From: Achaetomium macrosporum
Lineage: Eukaryota > Ascomycota > Sordariomycetes > Sordariales > Chaetomiaceae
Direction: 5' to 3'
Assembly: GCA_033296875.1 (NCBI GenBank)
Contig: MU860076.1
Span: 40,450-104,449, forward strand
Length of the DNA stretch: 64,000 nt
Shown: positions 34,501 through 45,743 of the stretch, piece after piece
How the letters are laid out: every line of letters starts with the position of its first letter
Numbering within the stretch: position 1 is the stretch's first letter
Notes under the pieces: model-generated
The model's database searches: none
Seen by the model: the letters and a program-made list of their open reading frames with translations, nothing else
Told to the model about the DNA's origin: nothing
Made by a program: the position numbers and the translations under genes

Positions 34501-36574
34501 CATGCTCCGCGAAGCGGTTGGATTCAGTCCCGGCGCTTTCTATACGGCCAAGTCTCTGAGTTCCCTCTTTGGACGCCTGATCAGAATCCACGGTAGGGCG
34601 CCTTCCAAGCTGGAGGAGTGGCTAGGAAGGCTGGGAATTATGAAGCCCGCATCGAACACTATGCTGGTCACCGCTGCCTTCGTGACCGGGATTCACGAGC
34701 CCCTCGCATCTTCGACGGCCTTCTCGACACTCATCAATCGCCTTATCAGCGAGGTGTCAGGCGTCCCCGGCTCTCTCGATGCATCTTCCGGCGCCCTTCC
34801 TTCCTTGGTACTCCTCAACCTTTGCATGGATGTGTATGACCACAATGTAATCATACCCGTCGAAACCCGGAAGCAAGTGCTTGCCTTGCAGCAGTTCACA
34901 AGATGGATGGATAGCCCGGAAGAATTGAGCTATCAAACTGCTACCGTGATCTGTAGGGCAATCAAGAGGATGCTCCCTGGCGTGAAGGACACCTACGGCC
35001 CGTACTGGGAGAAAACAGTTGAGTACTGCATCTGGCTATGGAAAAAGGCCGCCAACGACAGGCCGGAGGAGCGGCTGCCGTATGTCCATGCTTCGCTGGA
35101 GCTGTACCGAGCACTTCACAATAATGCGAACGCCAACGACGACCTCGAAGACGCTCTGGCAACCCATCGTAAGGCCATATCAGCAGCGCTCGTTGGGCTT
35201 CTCAGTATCCCGCGCGAAGCAACTGCAAATGTGCCGGGCCAAATCACCGACCGTCTTCTTGAACGGATCGTGAGCAGGATTCCTAGCATGAAGCTTGATG
35301 AGTTAGGAGATGTTTACGAGCCAGTCGCGTCGGAGTCCCGTGAGATACAGAAGGCCGCGTTTGGCCTGCTCCACAGGGCCTTGCCTGCCGCCCAAGAGGA
35401 CATCAACCTCGCCGTGGTTATGGACAAGAAAGGTAACTAGCCGCCGACGGACAAAGTTGGAGATCCGCTGACATTTGTAGCCGCCAACCTTCCGGATGAG
35501 GTGCTCTCCCTGCTCCTGAACGCCCCGAACCCGGACGACTACTCTGACGAGGAACTATCGCAATTTCCCGTCGCGATCCGTTCGTACTTACTTGCCTGGC
35601 ATCTCGTCTTCGATGCCTACGGCACGGCGTCTTTCAGAGTTCGCAACGACTACACGAACAACCTGAAGAGCGGAAAGCACCTCGACCCATTGCTCCGCTT
35701 CCTAGTCGATGTCCTCGGACATGCTCTTGCGAGGCCGCTCGACCTTGATAAGGAAGGGTTTACAGCAGATCACATCCGTTCCTACGACATCGACACCGCC
35801 GAGTTTGAACCACCGGAGAGAGATATGAACTGGTTGCTGATACACCTCTTCTACTTGATCCTCAAATACATCCCAGGCCTGTTCAAGATGTGGTACCTGG
35901 ACTGCCCTTCGAAGCAGACGAAAAACTCTATTCAATCCTGGATGCAAAAGTACTTCTCACCGCTCATCATCTCTGATGCCTTGGACGAGGTTGTCACGTG
36001 GGCTTCCAACCAGGAGAAGATAGACGCCGACACACAAGACATCGTTGTCAAAGTCAGCAAGACGATGCATGAGATCACGGCAGGATATCCAATCGATGAT
36101 GACGTCGCCACCATCTCCCTGCACGTACCGAAGTCCTACCCGCTGGAACCCGTGGACGTGGTCAGCGTCAAGCGGGTGGCTGTCAAGGAGGATAAATGGC
36201 AGGCGTGGATGAAGGCGATCAAGGCCGTGATTATGTTCGGAGTAAGCACTCCCGACAAGTCCACCTCACTTGCTTACCGCGACACTAACCCTTTTATGCT
36301 ACAGAACTGCAGTCTCGTGGACGGCCTGACGGCCTTCCGCCGCAATATCTCGCTGGCGATGAAGGGCCAGGAGGAGTGTGCCATCTGCTACTCCATCATC
36401 GCGCCGGATAGGACGCTGCCGGACAAGAAGTGTGGCACGTGTAGCCACTACTTCCATAGGGTGTGTCTGTACAAGTGGTTCCAGAACAGTGGGCGGAACA
36501 CATGCCCGCTGTGCCGGAATGCGATTGATTATCTGGGCTCGGATACGAAGAGGAGACGGCCGGAGCATGAGTAA
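31573..36574 (+). CDS. LTN1 (RKR1): E3 ubiquitin ligase listerin
   Basis: Predicted 1607 residues from four exons: 31573-31827, 31895-35432, 35481-36241, 36305-36574. The N-terminus (SYLTPPPDFSGIPQEVVVPFKNLLKKD) and long HEAT-like helical body match listerin. The C-terminal RING is intact: CAIC, then KKCGTC, HYFHRVCLYKWF, and TCPLC, with eight metal ligands. Listerin binds split 60S subunits and ubiquitinates stalled nascent chains in ribosome-associated quality control. Length is close to yeast Rkr1 (about 1560). Intron 1 (31828-31894) uses a GTCCGT donor but has a GCTAAC branch site; intron 2 is 48 nt; intron 3 (36242-36304, 63 nt) is stop-free and in frame. No lesion was seen over 5 kb. 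Confidence 0.93.
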
Positions 36575-37609
36575 GAGAAGGATAGGGGCCAGGGTTTCGG
36601 GAGGATGTGATGGCAGACAGAGATGCCTTGGGTATGTACTCCGGTTACATGCTTGGTTACCACCGATGTTCAATGCATGGAGAGCGAGACACGTCTTGGC
36701 TCAGTGCCACAATAGGGTTTGTATACGCTCCTTCTTTGACCGCTGTTCTGGCAAAGGAAACCAACGGCGTTGCCATCCGGGCCATTGCAAATGGCTATCT
36801 GCAAGATTGAGGCCTACTACGGGTGCCCGCGGTCATCAATGACCATCCATGCGTCAGTCGGCGAAGAGGGAAGAAGATCTTCCGCGTGTTTGCACCCGAC
36901 TGGCGCCACATTTCTAAGGTGATGATTCAAATCTTTCTCCAATCGCAGACGGGCGGTTGTTGGTTACCTTACCTACCTCATGTACTGTGCCTATTGCAAA
37001 CAGAGAGCGCCACAGCTGTCACTGCTAACTCAGTGGCTATGAGCTTTGCAGAGAGCGGATCTGAATGGTGGGTTAAGACCCAAGTTGTAGGTTTGTTTGT
37101 CGAAGATCCTAAGTGCCTTCTGGAAATCTGCCGTACCTTAGACTAGTTGATGCCGCAGTTGTGTGCCTTTTGGCCAGATATTGTTCCGTAAGGCAGGTGC
37201 AACCGCCATACTACCATTTGTACAGTACGTGCCTGCCTGCCTCCCTGTTTCGTCTTCTCATGGCAGCCTGCCGTCCTTCTGTTTCCATTGTCCCAACAAC
37301 CTTCCATTCTGCACTGATCCGACACCACTGTGGGCCAGTGACCACGTCGGCAAGAATCCGACGAGAGGCCCGCAACTGATCTCGTTTCGTGCAAAGACAG
37401 GACTGGGCAACTAGCAACGTCGGCCGTTTGCGAGGCATGGTGCATAATTAAATACCCTGTTCGAGGCGGCAGAATCAAGGCCGCTGTCAGAGTTCAGATA
37501 CTCAGCGTCACCGAACCCTATTCCTGCTCCTCATCTAGCTTACTCTTCCTTCACTTCCAGGACATCAACCACCAACGCCACAGTTACTACTCGCCAACAC
37601 TCCATCGCA
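36575..37609. other. Spacer between LTN1 and the SNTX-like locus
   Basis: No supported gene. The 150 bp before 37610 is pyrimidine-rich with CAACCACCAACGCCACAG leader-like sequence, the presumptive promoter and 5' UTR of the next locus. Confidence 0.45.
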
Positions 37610-40600
37610 ATGGCCCTTGGCGCGCTGAACCGCCCGGCACTGGGTCAGATCGCCGAGCTCGGCAGCCTCTATGATGCTCGAAGCGACACGCTCATCTCCC
37701 GTTCAATCTTCAAGGGCGCACCTCCTGCGGGTGCTAGCGACGTCAAAGCTCACCACTCGACCGATGTCAGCACTGTCAGCGTACGGTCCTTCAAGGACAA
37801 GTGTGTGCAGTTCGAAGTTGGCGCCGAGCTTGGTGCCAGCATCTTGGCTGGAATGGTCCAAGTCGACGGGTCGGCTCGTTACCTCTCCCTGCGCAATGCC
37901 GCTCACACACTTTTGCGGTGCACCATTATCACTGTTGAGGAGGAGCTTAAACTGGGCGCCAGCGAAATCACGGAATCTCTCGCCTTTTCTGTCTTAGACG
38001 CCGACATCGCTACTCACCTCGTGGTTGGTGTACGCTGGGGTGCCAACTACGTCGCCTGCCGAGACACCCCTAAAGATGCAGCAGCACCGAACGAGGCTCG
38101 GAACAACACCCAGTCAAGCATGGATATAGACCTTCAGCGGCTCGGTCGCCTGCTGAGCTCCCCTGATCCCGACGGCGTGGCCGGGATGGCAAGTGATCTG
38201 GAGCGGTTACAAGGCTCTCTCCCTTCAGATTTGTCTGTCTTCGGCGATGTCCTGTCGGGTGACACGTCCATCCATGCCGACGCCTCCTTCATCACTGCCT
38301 GTAGCTTCCTCAAACGTGCGCACCAGCTTATCTCTGACACTGGTGACGGCAAGGGCATGCCGATCCTCTACTACCTCATGCCTTTCCCATTCTTGGGCTT
38401 CTTTCGACTCGTGGATGTGAGGGTCAATCTTACTGTCCACCAGTCAAATCAAGCATGTCTGGAGGCGCTCATGCAGCATTTCGACGAGGCTCATGCCACG
38501 ACGGAAATGATTCATCACTACCTGTCTCGCTGCCGATGGTTCACAAGCATCGTACCACCCGATCACATCCGTGACATCGAGCTGCAGCTGCAGGCGTCGA
38601 CAGCAGCGCATGAAGCGCTGAAGCTGGAACTCGCGACGGCTCTGGGAGACGTCCGCTCCGGGAAAGCCACGCCGGACAGTGTTGGGCAATTGCTGCAGAA
38701 CTTCCAAGCAAATGGGATGTCGTCCTCCCGGCTCCGCTCTCTGGCTTCGTTGACGGGCAAAATCGACTTCGCGGAGAAGCTCATGCAAGAAGGATGCCAG
38801 TATGTCGGTTTTCGGAGCTCGGCCTTGGACTGTTTACTCCCCATGAATCCCCATGGCGACGCATATATCCTGTACTTCAACGAAGCCATGGGTGGCGAGT
38901 CGGAAGTTTGGGAGGACACTCAGAAACTGTTCATCGAACTGCTCCATGACACCTCCAAGCAAAAGATGATGGTTGCAGTTGACTGCGATGCCGTCGGCCA
39001 GTCTCTCGAGAAAACCCTACATCAGCCAACTTCGCCAACGCCGCGTCCTCATCGAAGATCTTCTCGAGCACAGAAAGGTATTGGCGGCTAACTGTGTCAT
39101 GAAATACGATGAGACTGCCCTCGACGCTTCGCTCACCAGCAAGCCCTTGCAGCGGCGTGCCGTCCGAATCCCATGCCCACACCCGAACTGTGACCAGACC
39201 CGTCACCCTTCGTTGTAGTTGGATCTGCGCCGTCTGTCAATCACCGGTCGAGTACGGCTATGTCGATGACGGGCTCTACTGCGACTGCGGGGCGACCCCT
39301 TTTGATGGTTGGAACTCCAAGTGCAACGACCTCACACATGGGCAGACTTGGGCCAGCTATGACCGGCAAGTTCTCCTGGCGAGACTGAAAAACCTCGAAC
39401 CCTTCGAGGAACTCAACATCCTGATCCTAGGCGAGACCGGTGTGGGAAAGTCGACTTGGATCAACGCATTCATCAACTATCTGACGTACGAGACGCTTGG
39501 TGACGCGATTCAAGCGGGTGATCTGAAATGCTTGATCCCCTGCTCATTCAATACCCAACTGAAAGATGCGTCTGATCCCGACGGACGGTTCATCCAAAAG
39601 GACATCAAGATCGACAAAAGCCAGCAAGAGCACGACGGCGCCCGCGGTCAGTCGGCCACTCAATGCACCTCGGTATATACTGTCGATATCGGGAGGACTT
39701 GAGTCCGCCTCATTGACACTCCCGGGATCGGAGACACAAAAGGCCTGCAGCAAGATAATCGGAACTTGGCCGACATACTCAGGGTCCTCCGCACCTACGG
39801 TAAGCTCCACAGCATCTTGATCCTGCTCAAGCCCAACGCCGCCCGCCTGACTGTCATGTTCCGGTTTTGCATCAAGCAGCTGCTTACCCAACTGCACCGC
39901 AACGCCGCAAACAACATTGTCTTTGGATTCACAAACACCCGGGGGGTCCAACTACAAGCCGGGCGACACTTTCAAGCCCCTCGAGTCCCTATTGACCGAG
40001 TACAAGAAAGTGGAAATCGGGCTTTTCGAGTACAACGTCTACTGCTTCGACTCTGAGAGCTTTCGCTATCTCGCAGCACGTCACAAAGGCATTGACATGG
40101 GTCTCCCGGAGGACAACGCACGCTCTTGGGAGTATTCCGTGGCGGAGTCGAAACGACTCCTAAAGCACATCCGAGGCATTCCGCCCCATCAAGTCCGCAG
40201 CACGATCAGTCTCAACGAGACCCGCGACATGATCATGAAGTTGACCGAACCGATGGCGCTGATTGCTCAGAAGATTCAGACCAGTATTGCCGTCAACAAT
40301 GACCAGATCGCGAAACTGCGCAACACGGAATTGTCTCGGGCGGAGCTGGAGAAAAGCTTCTATGTCCAGCGCGAGACCGTCGAGTCTTATGAAGTTGGCC
40401 AGCCTCGGACAGTCTGCACGCATGGCGAATGTGTCGAGGTCCGCAACGACTTCGCTGGGCGTGACGAAACAGTCATCGTTTACAAAACCATGTGCCACAA
40501 ACCATGTTATCTTTCCGGGGCTAAGTGGAACCAGAAAGGCGACCCTGAGCTTCGCGAGTGCTCCGCCATGGACGGCGCTGGGTTCTGCCGGCTGTGCAGT

Positions 40601-41578
40601 CACAATTACATGGATCACATGCACATTTACTACGATTACAAATCGATCACCTACAAGCATGAAAATCAAGACGTCAGCCGGGCGTTGATCGAGCGTGCTA
40701 CCGACATCGAGCTCCAACAGCAAGCGATCGAGCTGAGGAAGACAGCCATCGAGGAGTTCAAGCTCGAGCATGCCCAAGTTCAGGAGGCTGCCATCCAGTT
40801 TGGCTTCTTTCTCCAGCGTCACGCGATTGAGCCTTACAACGACGCGACGGTTGAGTACGTCGACCATCTGATCAACCAGGAAAAGCTGAAAATCAAGAAC
40901 CGCGGCAAGAAGGAGACGCTGGAAATGCTCGAGTGATACAAGGCAGAGCATCTGCAGAAGATGCAGGCACTCACGCAGGCAATGAAGCGCGGCGATACAG
41001 ACATCGTGCTCGACGACCAGGGAGTGCGCCAGCTGATCGACAGCCTCTACGGCTTGCCGCATTTCGGCGATGACCTGAAGCGGATCGTCCGGGTCAACGA
41101 AAAGGCGGCCGAGGCAACCTTCCGAGAGAAATCCTGCAACGTCACGGCCGGCGCGCACTGGACCGGGCAGAAGCGGCGGGCAGGAAGGAAAGGAAAGGTC
41201 CCAGGCCAGGCCGACAAAGGCTCATCGTCTGCTTGCCAAGAGAGACTGACATCGCAGCATCACACGCAGACCTCTCAGGGGAAGATGACGACGCCGCGCA
41301 TCCAGCAAGCCGGACACGATGGACGCCGTCCAATGTGGGTGGGCAACGTGTGCCAGGCTCCATGGGGTTTCGAACAGTTGACGTGGTTCCCCGGTGCGAG
41401 ACAGAGGCTCAGAGCTCAGAGGTTTGTGGCCGTTCTGGGGCAACAAAAGGATCACCCAGCCTTGCTGTCCCATCTTTTCCCCATGCCCGGTTGCGCCCTG
41501 CGGTTTTTTCCTCGGACCAGCTGTACCTCATATTTCATATTTGGACTATGGTGTGTTGATGATTTGTTCTGTCTATGA
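37610..41578 (+). pseudogene. Disrupted SNTX-like (MACPF-like) plus P-loop GTPase gene
   Basis: An intact 493-codon frame (37610-39091) resembles the N-terminal part of stonustoxin-family proteins: a MACPF-like region (about residues 1-250), a helical FAT-like region, and a thioredoxin-like segment near 400-470. Homology continues in other frames: a Cys-rich zinc-type segment (39150-39300), a GTPase domain with Walker A GETGVGKST at 39430-39456 and G3 DTPGIGD at 39715-39735, then a coiled-coil and Cys/His-rich C-terminal part to about 41150. Continuity is broken by one-base frame changes near 39011-39014 (A4 run), near 39206-39218 and at 39941-39946 (G6 run), and by in-frame TGA codons at 39700-39702 and 40934-40936. 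No introns with proper splice sites explain these. The natural C-terminus is unclear; 41578 is the last in-frame stop. Biological role unknown; membrane-acting defence or allorecognition is speculation. Confidence 0.7.
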
Positions 41579-42337
41579 TCAAGATGATTTCTAGTCTACA
41601 ACCAAGTCTCCTGAGATGATGAATGGATTCTCCTTCCATCATACCAAAGTTGTCATCACGTCGGGTCACAGATCTGCACCGTGTGATCTGATTGCAAGTT
41701 GGACGCTTCTTTGCGCAGAGGTAATAAACAAAGTGCTGATGTAGAGGTAGCTACTACCTAAGGTACCGTCAACAATTACTTGACCGCGTCACCATCAAAC
41801 AAGCACACTGAGAGACACTGAGCGTTGTGATTCCAAATTCCGAAGCATTCTTAACAGTTCACGTATCGCGTAGCCGAACTTAACATCTGCAACGAGCAGG
41901 GTGGACTCGCATCAACCTGGAACTTACAATACAACGGCGTTGACGCCGGGTCTTTATCCCCTCGCCAACACACCGTATGCCAATCATCAACGACATGGCC
42001 AGTGTTGGGTTCGGGAACTATGTACGGCCCAGCCAGCCACCTGTGGTTCAGCTTTTCCTTCCTTATACACACACACACACACACGCAAAAGACCGATTGC
42101 ATCCTCCATCCCACGGCCAGTGAGTAACATTGGAGAAGACCACTATCACACCGTGCACCGCGCCTCGCGAAAGAGCATTTCCAGCTGGTACTAAGACATG
42201 TATGGTATGTACCTTAATCTCCCTAATCGGTATTACCTGCATCTTTCCATATCCAACACCTACCCATCGTTTCCCCCTCCGTCTGCCAACAACCCCCAGC
42301 TCCATTTTCACCAGTCCCGTGCGCCTCAGCCCGTACC
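41579..42337. other. Convergent spacer with an AC microsatellite
   Basis: No supported gene. Contains (AC)9 at 42067-42084 and pyrimidine-rich sequence 3' of the next minus-strand gene. Confidence 0.5.
42067..42084. repeat. (AC)9 microsatellite
   Basis: Nine perfect dinucleotide units in intergenic sequence. Confidence 0.9.
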
Positions 42338-43936
42338 TCACCTCCCAACACCAACCACCCCCCTATACCCCCCAATGCCACCACCATCAACCTCAGCCAT
42401 CACAACCTCCTGCTGCTGCTGCTGATGCGCGTGAGACACAACAGGCACCTCAATAAAAGCCGCCGCCGGCGGCTGCGGCGGAGGGGGCACCCCATCCGCA
42501 AGACCCAAGTTTAAGTTCTTTCCTCCTCCACCTCCCGTGTTGTTCGTACTATTAGAAGAGCCGCCATTCCGCCCCGCGTTGTTCCGCTCCCGGAAAAACG
42601 CGCCAAAGTCAAACGCCACGTCGTGCTCGCTCTCCCAGTCCAGCTTGGCCTTCTCCTGCGGCGTGGGGCTGGCACCTCTCTCGCTGTCTAAGCCCGCGGC
42701 GTGGCCGTTGTTGCCCATGCGCCGCTTCCACAGCAGGAAGGTGATTGCCACGACCAGGACGACCGTCCCTGCCCCGACGCCGACGCCGATTCCTATCTTT
42801 GTTGGGAGGGGTAGGTCGCCTCCTCCTGCGGTATTGGATTGGGGGGAGTTGTTGTTATTGTTGGCAGTGTTGGAGTTGGAGTTGGAGTTGGAGTTGTCTT
42901 GGGCTGGGGTGCCGTCGGGGTTTTGCTGCACGAACGGATCGGTGTTCGGGTTGTTGGAGCTCAGGTTGTTGTCGACTCCGTCCACCGCCGCGACCGCGCC
43001 GGTGGGCGAGGGCGGGACGAAGATGGACATGAAGGTTGTGCCGCTTGCTGTGACGAGGGTGAGGACTGGGGATTGGGATTGGGGTTGGGATTGGGATTGG
43101 GATTGGGATTGGGATTGGGATTGGGATTGGGATTGGGGCTGCTCCTTTACGGAGGTTGGGGCGGCGGTTGAGGACTGCGGACCGGCTGGGGATGGGCTGG
43201 ACGTGGTTGCTGCGGCGGGTCCAGATGTCGCCGCTGCGGAGGAGGACTGGGCACCCGCGGAAGAGGAAGCCGGGCGCGCGACAGCAGCCGAACTGGAGCC
43301 CGGGTTGACGCCTGCGCTTGCGGATGACGGGACTGGGGCTGCCGCAGCAGAAGTCGCGGGCGTCGGTGCTGGTGCCGGTCCGGTCGCTACATCTTGCGTT
43401 GTCACCGGGGGAGGAGCCGGCTGCTCCTGTTGTCCAGTTGAGGTCTGTTTGTCCGGGTCCGGGGCTGGCAATGTCTGCTCGGTCGCCGGGGACGGTTCAG
43501 AGGTCGGCTCCGGGTTGGGTTGCGAGGTTGACTCGGGGTTCCGCTGCTCGGTCGTCGGTGCCGGGGCTGTTGTCTCCACCGGGGACTCCGTCTGAGTGGG
43601 TACCGGATCGGGCGTCGGCTCGGGAGCAGTGGTAGCCGGCGGCTCTTGAGCTTCGGCAGAACTAGTGGGCTCCGCGGCGTTGTTTTCATTTCCCAGCAAT
43701 CCCGTCGGTCCAAGCAGAGGGTCGAGGATGGGCTCGAGGAGTCCACCGGTCGCTGCCGCCGCTGCATTGTCCGCCAGCCCACCCAAAACTCCAGCCGCCG
43801 AGGTCGTCTGCGGAGCGCCCTGTTCCTCCACGGCCGAGCTCGTCGCCGCGTCGCCTTCTCCCAACACCCCATTCAAATCCACAAGCTGGGCCGCCGCCAG
43901 TGCGGCCTGCAGCCAAAGAACGCGGATGGCCAGCAT
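42338..43936 (-). CDS. Mucin-like single-pass membrane protein
   Basis: A 532-residue frame without introns. A short hydrophobic signal peptide (residues 1-16, MLAIRVLWLQAALAAA) leads into about 360 residues very rich in Ser, Thr, Pro, Ala and Glu, including an uninterrupted (SQ)-type run near 268-291 and Asn/Ser runs near 348-366. One transmembrane helix lies at about 382-405 (IGIGVGVGAGTVVLVVAITF), followed by a basic KRR stop-transfer and a 125-residue cytoplasmic tail ending in polyQ and Gly-rich sequence. This is the layout of O-glycosylated cell-wall stress sensors (Mid2/Wsc-like) but no WSC domain is present. Function inferred only from architecture. The N-terminal region also carries a Leu/Gly-rich ILDPLLGPTGLLG segment. 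Confidence 0.75.
   Translation of the reverse strand: MLAIRVLWLQAALAAAQLVDLNGVLGEGDAATSSAVEEQGAPQTTSAAGVLGGLADNAAAAATGGLLEPILDPLLGPTGLLGNENNAAEPTSSAEAQEPPATTAPEPTPDPVPTQTESPVETTAPAPTTEQRNPESTSQPNPEPTSEPSPATEQTLPAPDPDKQTSTGQQEQPAPPPVTTQDVATGPAPAPTPATSAAAAPVPSSASAGVNPGSSSAAVARPASSSAGAQSSSAAATSGPAAATTSSPSPAGPQSSTAAPTSVKEQPQSQSQSQSQSQSQSQSQPQSQSPVLTLVTASGTTFMSIFVPPSPTGAVAAVDGVDNNLSSNNPNTDPFVQQNPDGTPAQDNSNSNSNSNTANNNNNSPQSNTAGGGDLPLPTKIGIGVGVGAGTVVLVVAITFLLWKRRMGNNGHAAGLDSERGASPTPQEKAKLDWESEHDVAFDFGAFFRERNNAGRNGGSSNSTNNTGGGGGKNLNLGLADGVPPPPQPPAAAFIEVPVVSHAHQQQQQEVVMAEVDGGGIGGYRGVVGVGR
43070..43136. repeat. GGGATT hexanucleotide repeat coding for Ser-Gln
   Basis: About ten tandem copies of GGGATT on the plus strand, with one GGGGTT variant. 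On the coding minus strand they read AATCCC-type units giving alternating Ser and Gln. Length-variable in principle, always in frame by sixes. Confidence 0.85.
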
Positions 43937-45743
43937 CGTCGCGAACTAGAAGAAAAGAATTAGGGTAATAGAAGCGAAAAAGAAGAAAAGGCGGCCGCCA
44001 GGATCCAAAAGGCCCGTCAAGTAGAAGACATCTTGACTTGGCGGGAAGAAAAGAGAGGGAGAAAACCTCCGACGAAGGGGAACTCAAACGCTTTCGATGG
44101 TTTTACCATCTGATCGCCGATGCATTACTCGGATGCGGCTGGGCACAAGCAACTGGATAACACGTATTCTGCACACCCGGGGCAGGAGTGTTCCAGTTTT
44201 GCGCGACAGTGACAGTTTCATCTCCCCTAGCAACCAGGGGGAAGCCCGTCGTGCGATGGCGCTCCAATGCTTGAGGATCGCGGCCTAAAACGGTAACAGG
44301 GGCTGAAACAGTGAAGCGCGGGAAGCTTGGCAAGTTACAAGCTGTTCAGGGGCTCGCACGCGAGTCAGGGGGGTTGCGAAGCCCACATGTATGTACATGT
44401 ACATACATAAGTACCTACCGAGTTGAAATGGACAATGCAGTCATCATTTGTGTGTTGTTTTCAATTGAGCAGGTTCGCTACCAATGAGTACTACCATCTC
44501 CGTGGCAGCTCTCACCAAGCTTAACGCGGCAGTCGAGGATAAGTTATTGGCTTGCACTTGCCAATGACTAACGGGTAACCAGGGTGTCTTGCAGCATTCG
44601 AATATTCCTTTGTTGAATGTTCGTTGTAGTCCGTGCAGAATGCAGATTGCAGACCCGATCGCCATATCGAATCTTTGCGGTTCGCGGAGGCGTGTCAAGA
44701 ATCCCACCGCTAAAGCCTCTCAGAGAGTTGGAGCACACATTGGGTCATCTGGATCGTATTCGCACTCGCAGCACGGGAAGTGCTGGAAACGGATGCCGAT
44801 TGAGAAGAGAATTAGCTGCCGACCAGAACAGGTAACCAGTCCGGCTTTGACCGCTCCCGAAGCTCCGAATACGCTCCCGAAGCTCCGAATACACTCACGA
44901 GTCTTGAAGGGTCAGATAACACGTAGTCGCATGTATAGCAGGCCAGCCATCAAGATCGGGGCAAATTGGTAACTTTGAGAAACCTGTCCCTGCTTCGAAT
45001 TGTCAATCCCTTACCTTGTCTATACCAATTCGAGACGAAAAGGCTTTGTCCCAGTCGTGCGTGGAATCGCTTAAAAGTAGTTCGACAATCAGTAAAGTAA
45101 GCCTGCGGCTCCCGTATTTTGCCAGAGATCAGTGAATTCGCGGCTCACAAGCGAAGCCATAAGACAGTGCTCCTGTAAAAAAGCGAGATAGGAATCAGAT
45201 GCGATGATGTGGCGGGATGGACATTCCAGGTTCTAGACCAGAGCCCTTGTACCAGAATGGTACCTGTAGGTAAGGTAGGTCGGAAGGGCGGACCAAGATA
45301 AGATTATTGTTGGCCTTGGATGGAGGGTGGGCTGGCCCTATTGTTTTCCGAATCACTACATTGTAGAATATGTCGTTGAAATAAGGTTGTAGCCACCAAT
45401 GGCCACTTGGACACTTTTGAGGGAGCCAAGCCCAGTCAGTGCTCCAGGTTTAGAGTTGAACTGGGGGAAAAGTCTCCGACTGCCCGGCCTCAACCCATGA
45501 TTCGGCCGGAGACATTCGGACGGGGCGGGCGCAGCTATCAAGGTCCTCAAATGCCATAACGCTCCGGGAGGAACGGTCCCAAGACCGAAGCGGCCGACGA
45601 CAACATGGATAAAACGGTCGAAATCCCTCCCATGTTGGCAAGGAACAGGCCTGGTGTAACCTGTGAAGCTGTAACTAATGCTTTGCAAAGCGATTCCGTG
45701 TAATATCATCCGATTATTGTGCTCGATCACTCAACCATTGATC
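43937..45743. other. 1.8-kb divergent spacer
   Basis: Between two divergent genes. No supported gene. A 20-bp tandem duplication lies at 44853-44892, and a palindromic ATGTATGTACATGTACATACATAA stretch near 44388-44410 is a simple inverted repeat. Confidence 0.45.
44853..44892. repeat. Tandem duplication of 20 bp
   Basis: GCTCCCGAAGCTCCGAATAC occurs twice, head to tail, without mismatches. Intergenic; recent duplication. Confidence 0.9.

Noticed and set aside
40160..41158. 332-residue minus-strand open frame
   Set aside because: Antisense of the GTPase part of the SNTX-like locus; Leu/Val/His-rich shadow without motifs.
42537..43595. 352-residue plus-strand open frame rich in Gly/Asp/Trp
   Set aside because: Antisense of the mucin-like gene; its DW repeats are the complement of the Ser-Gln array.
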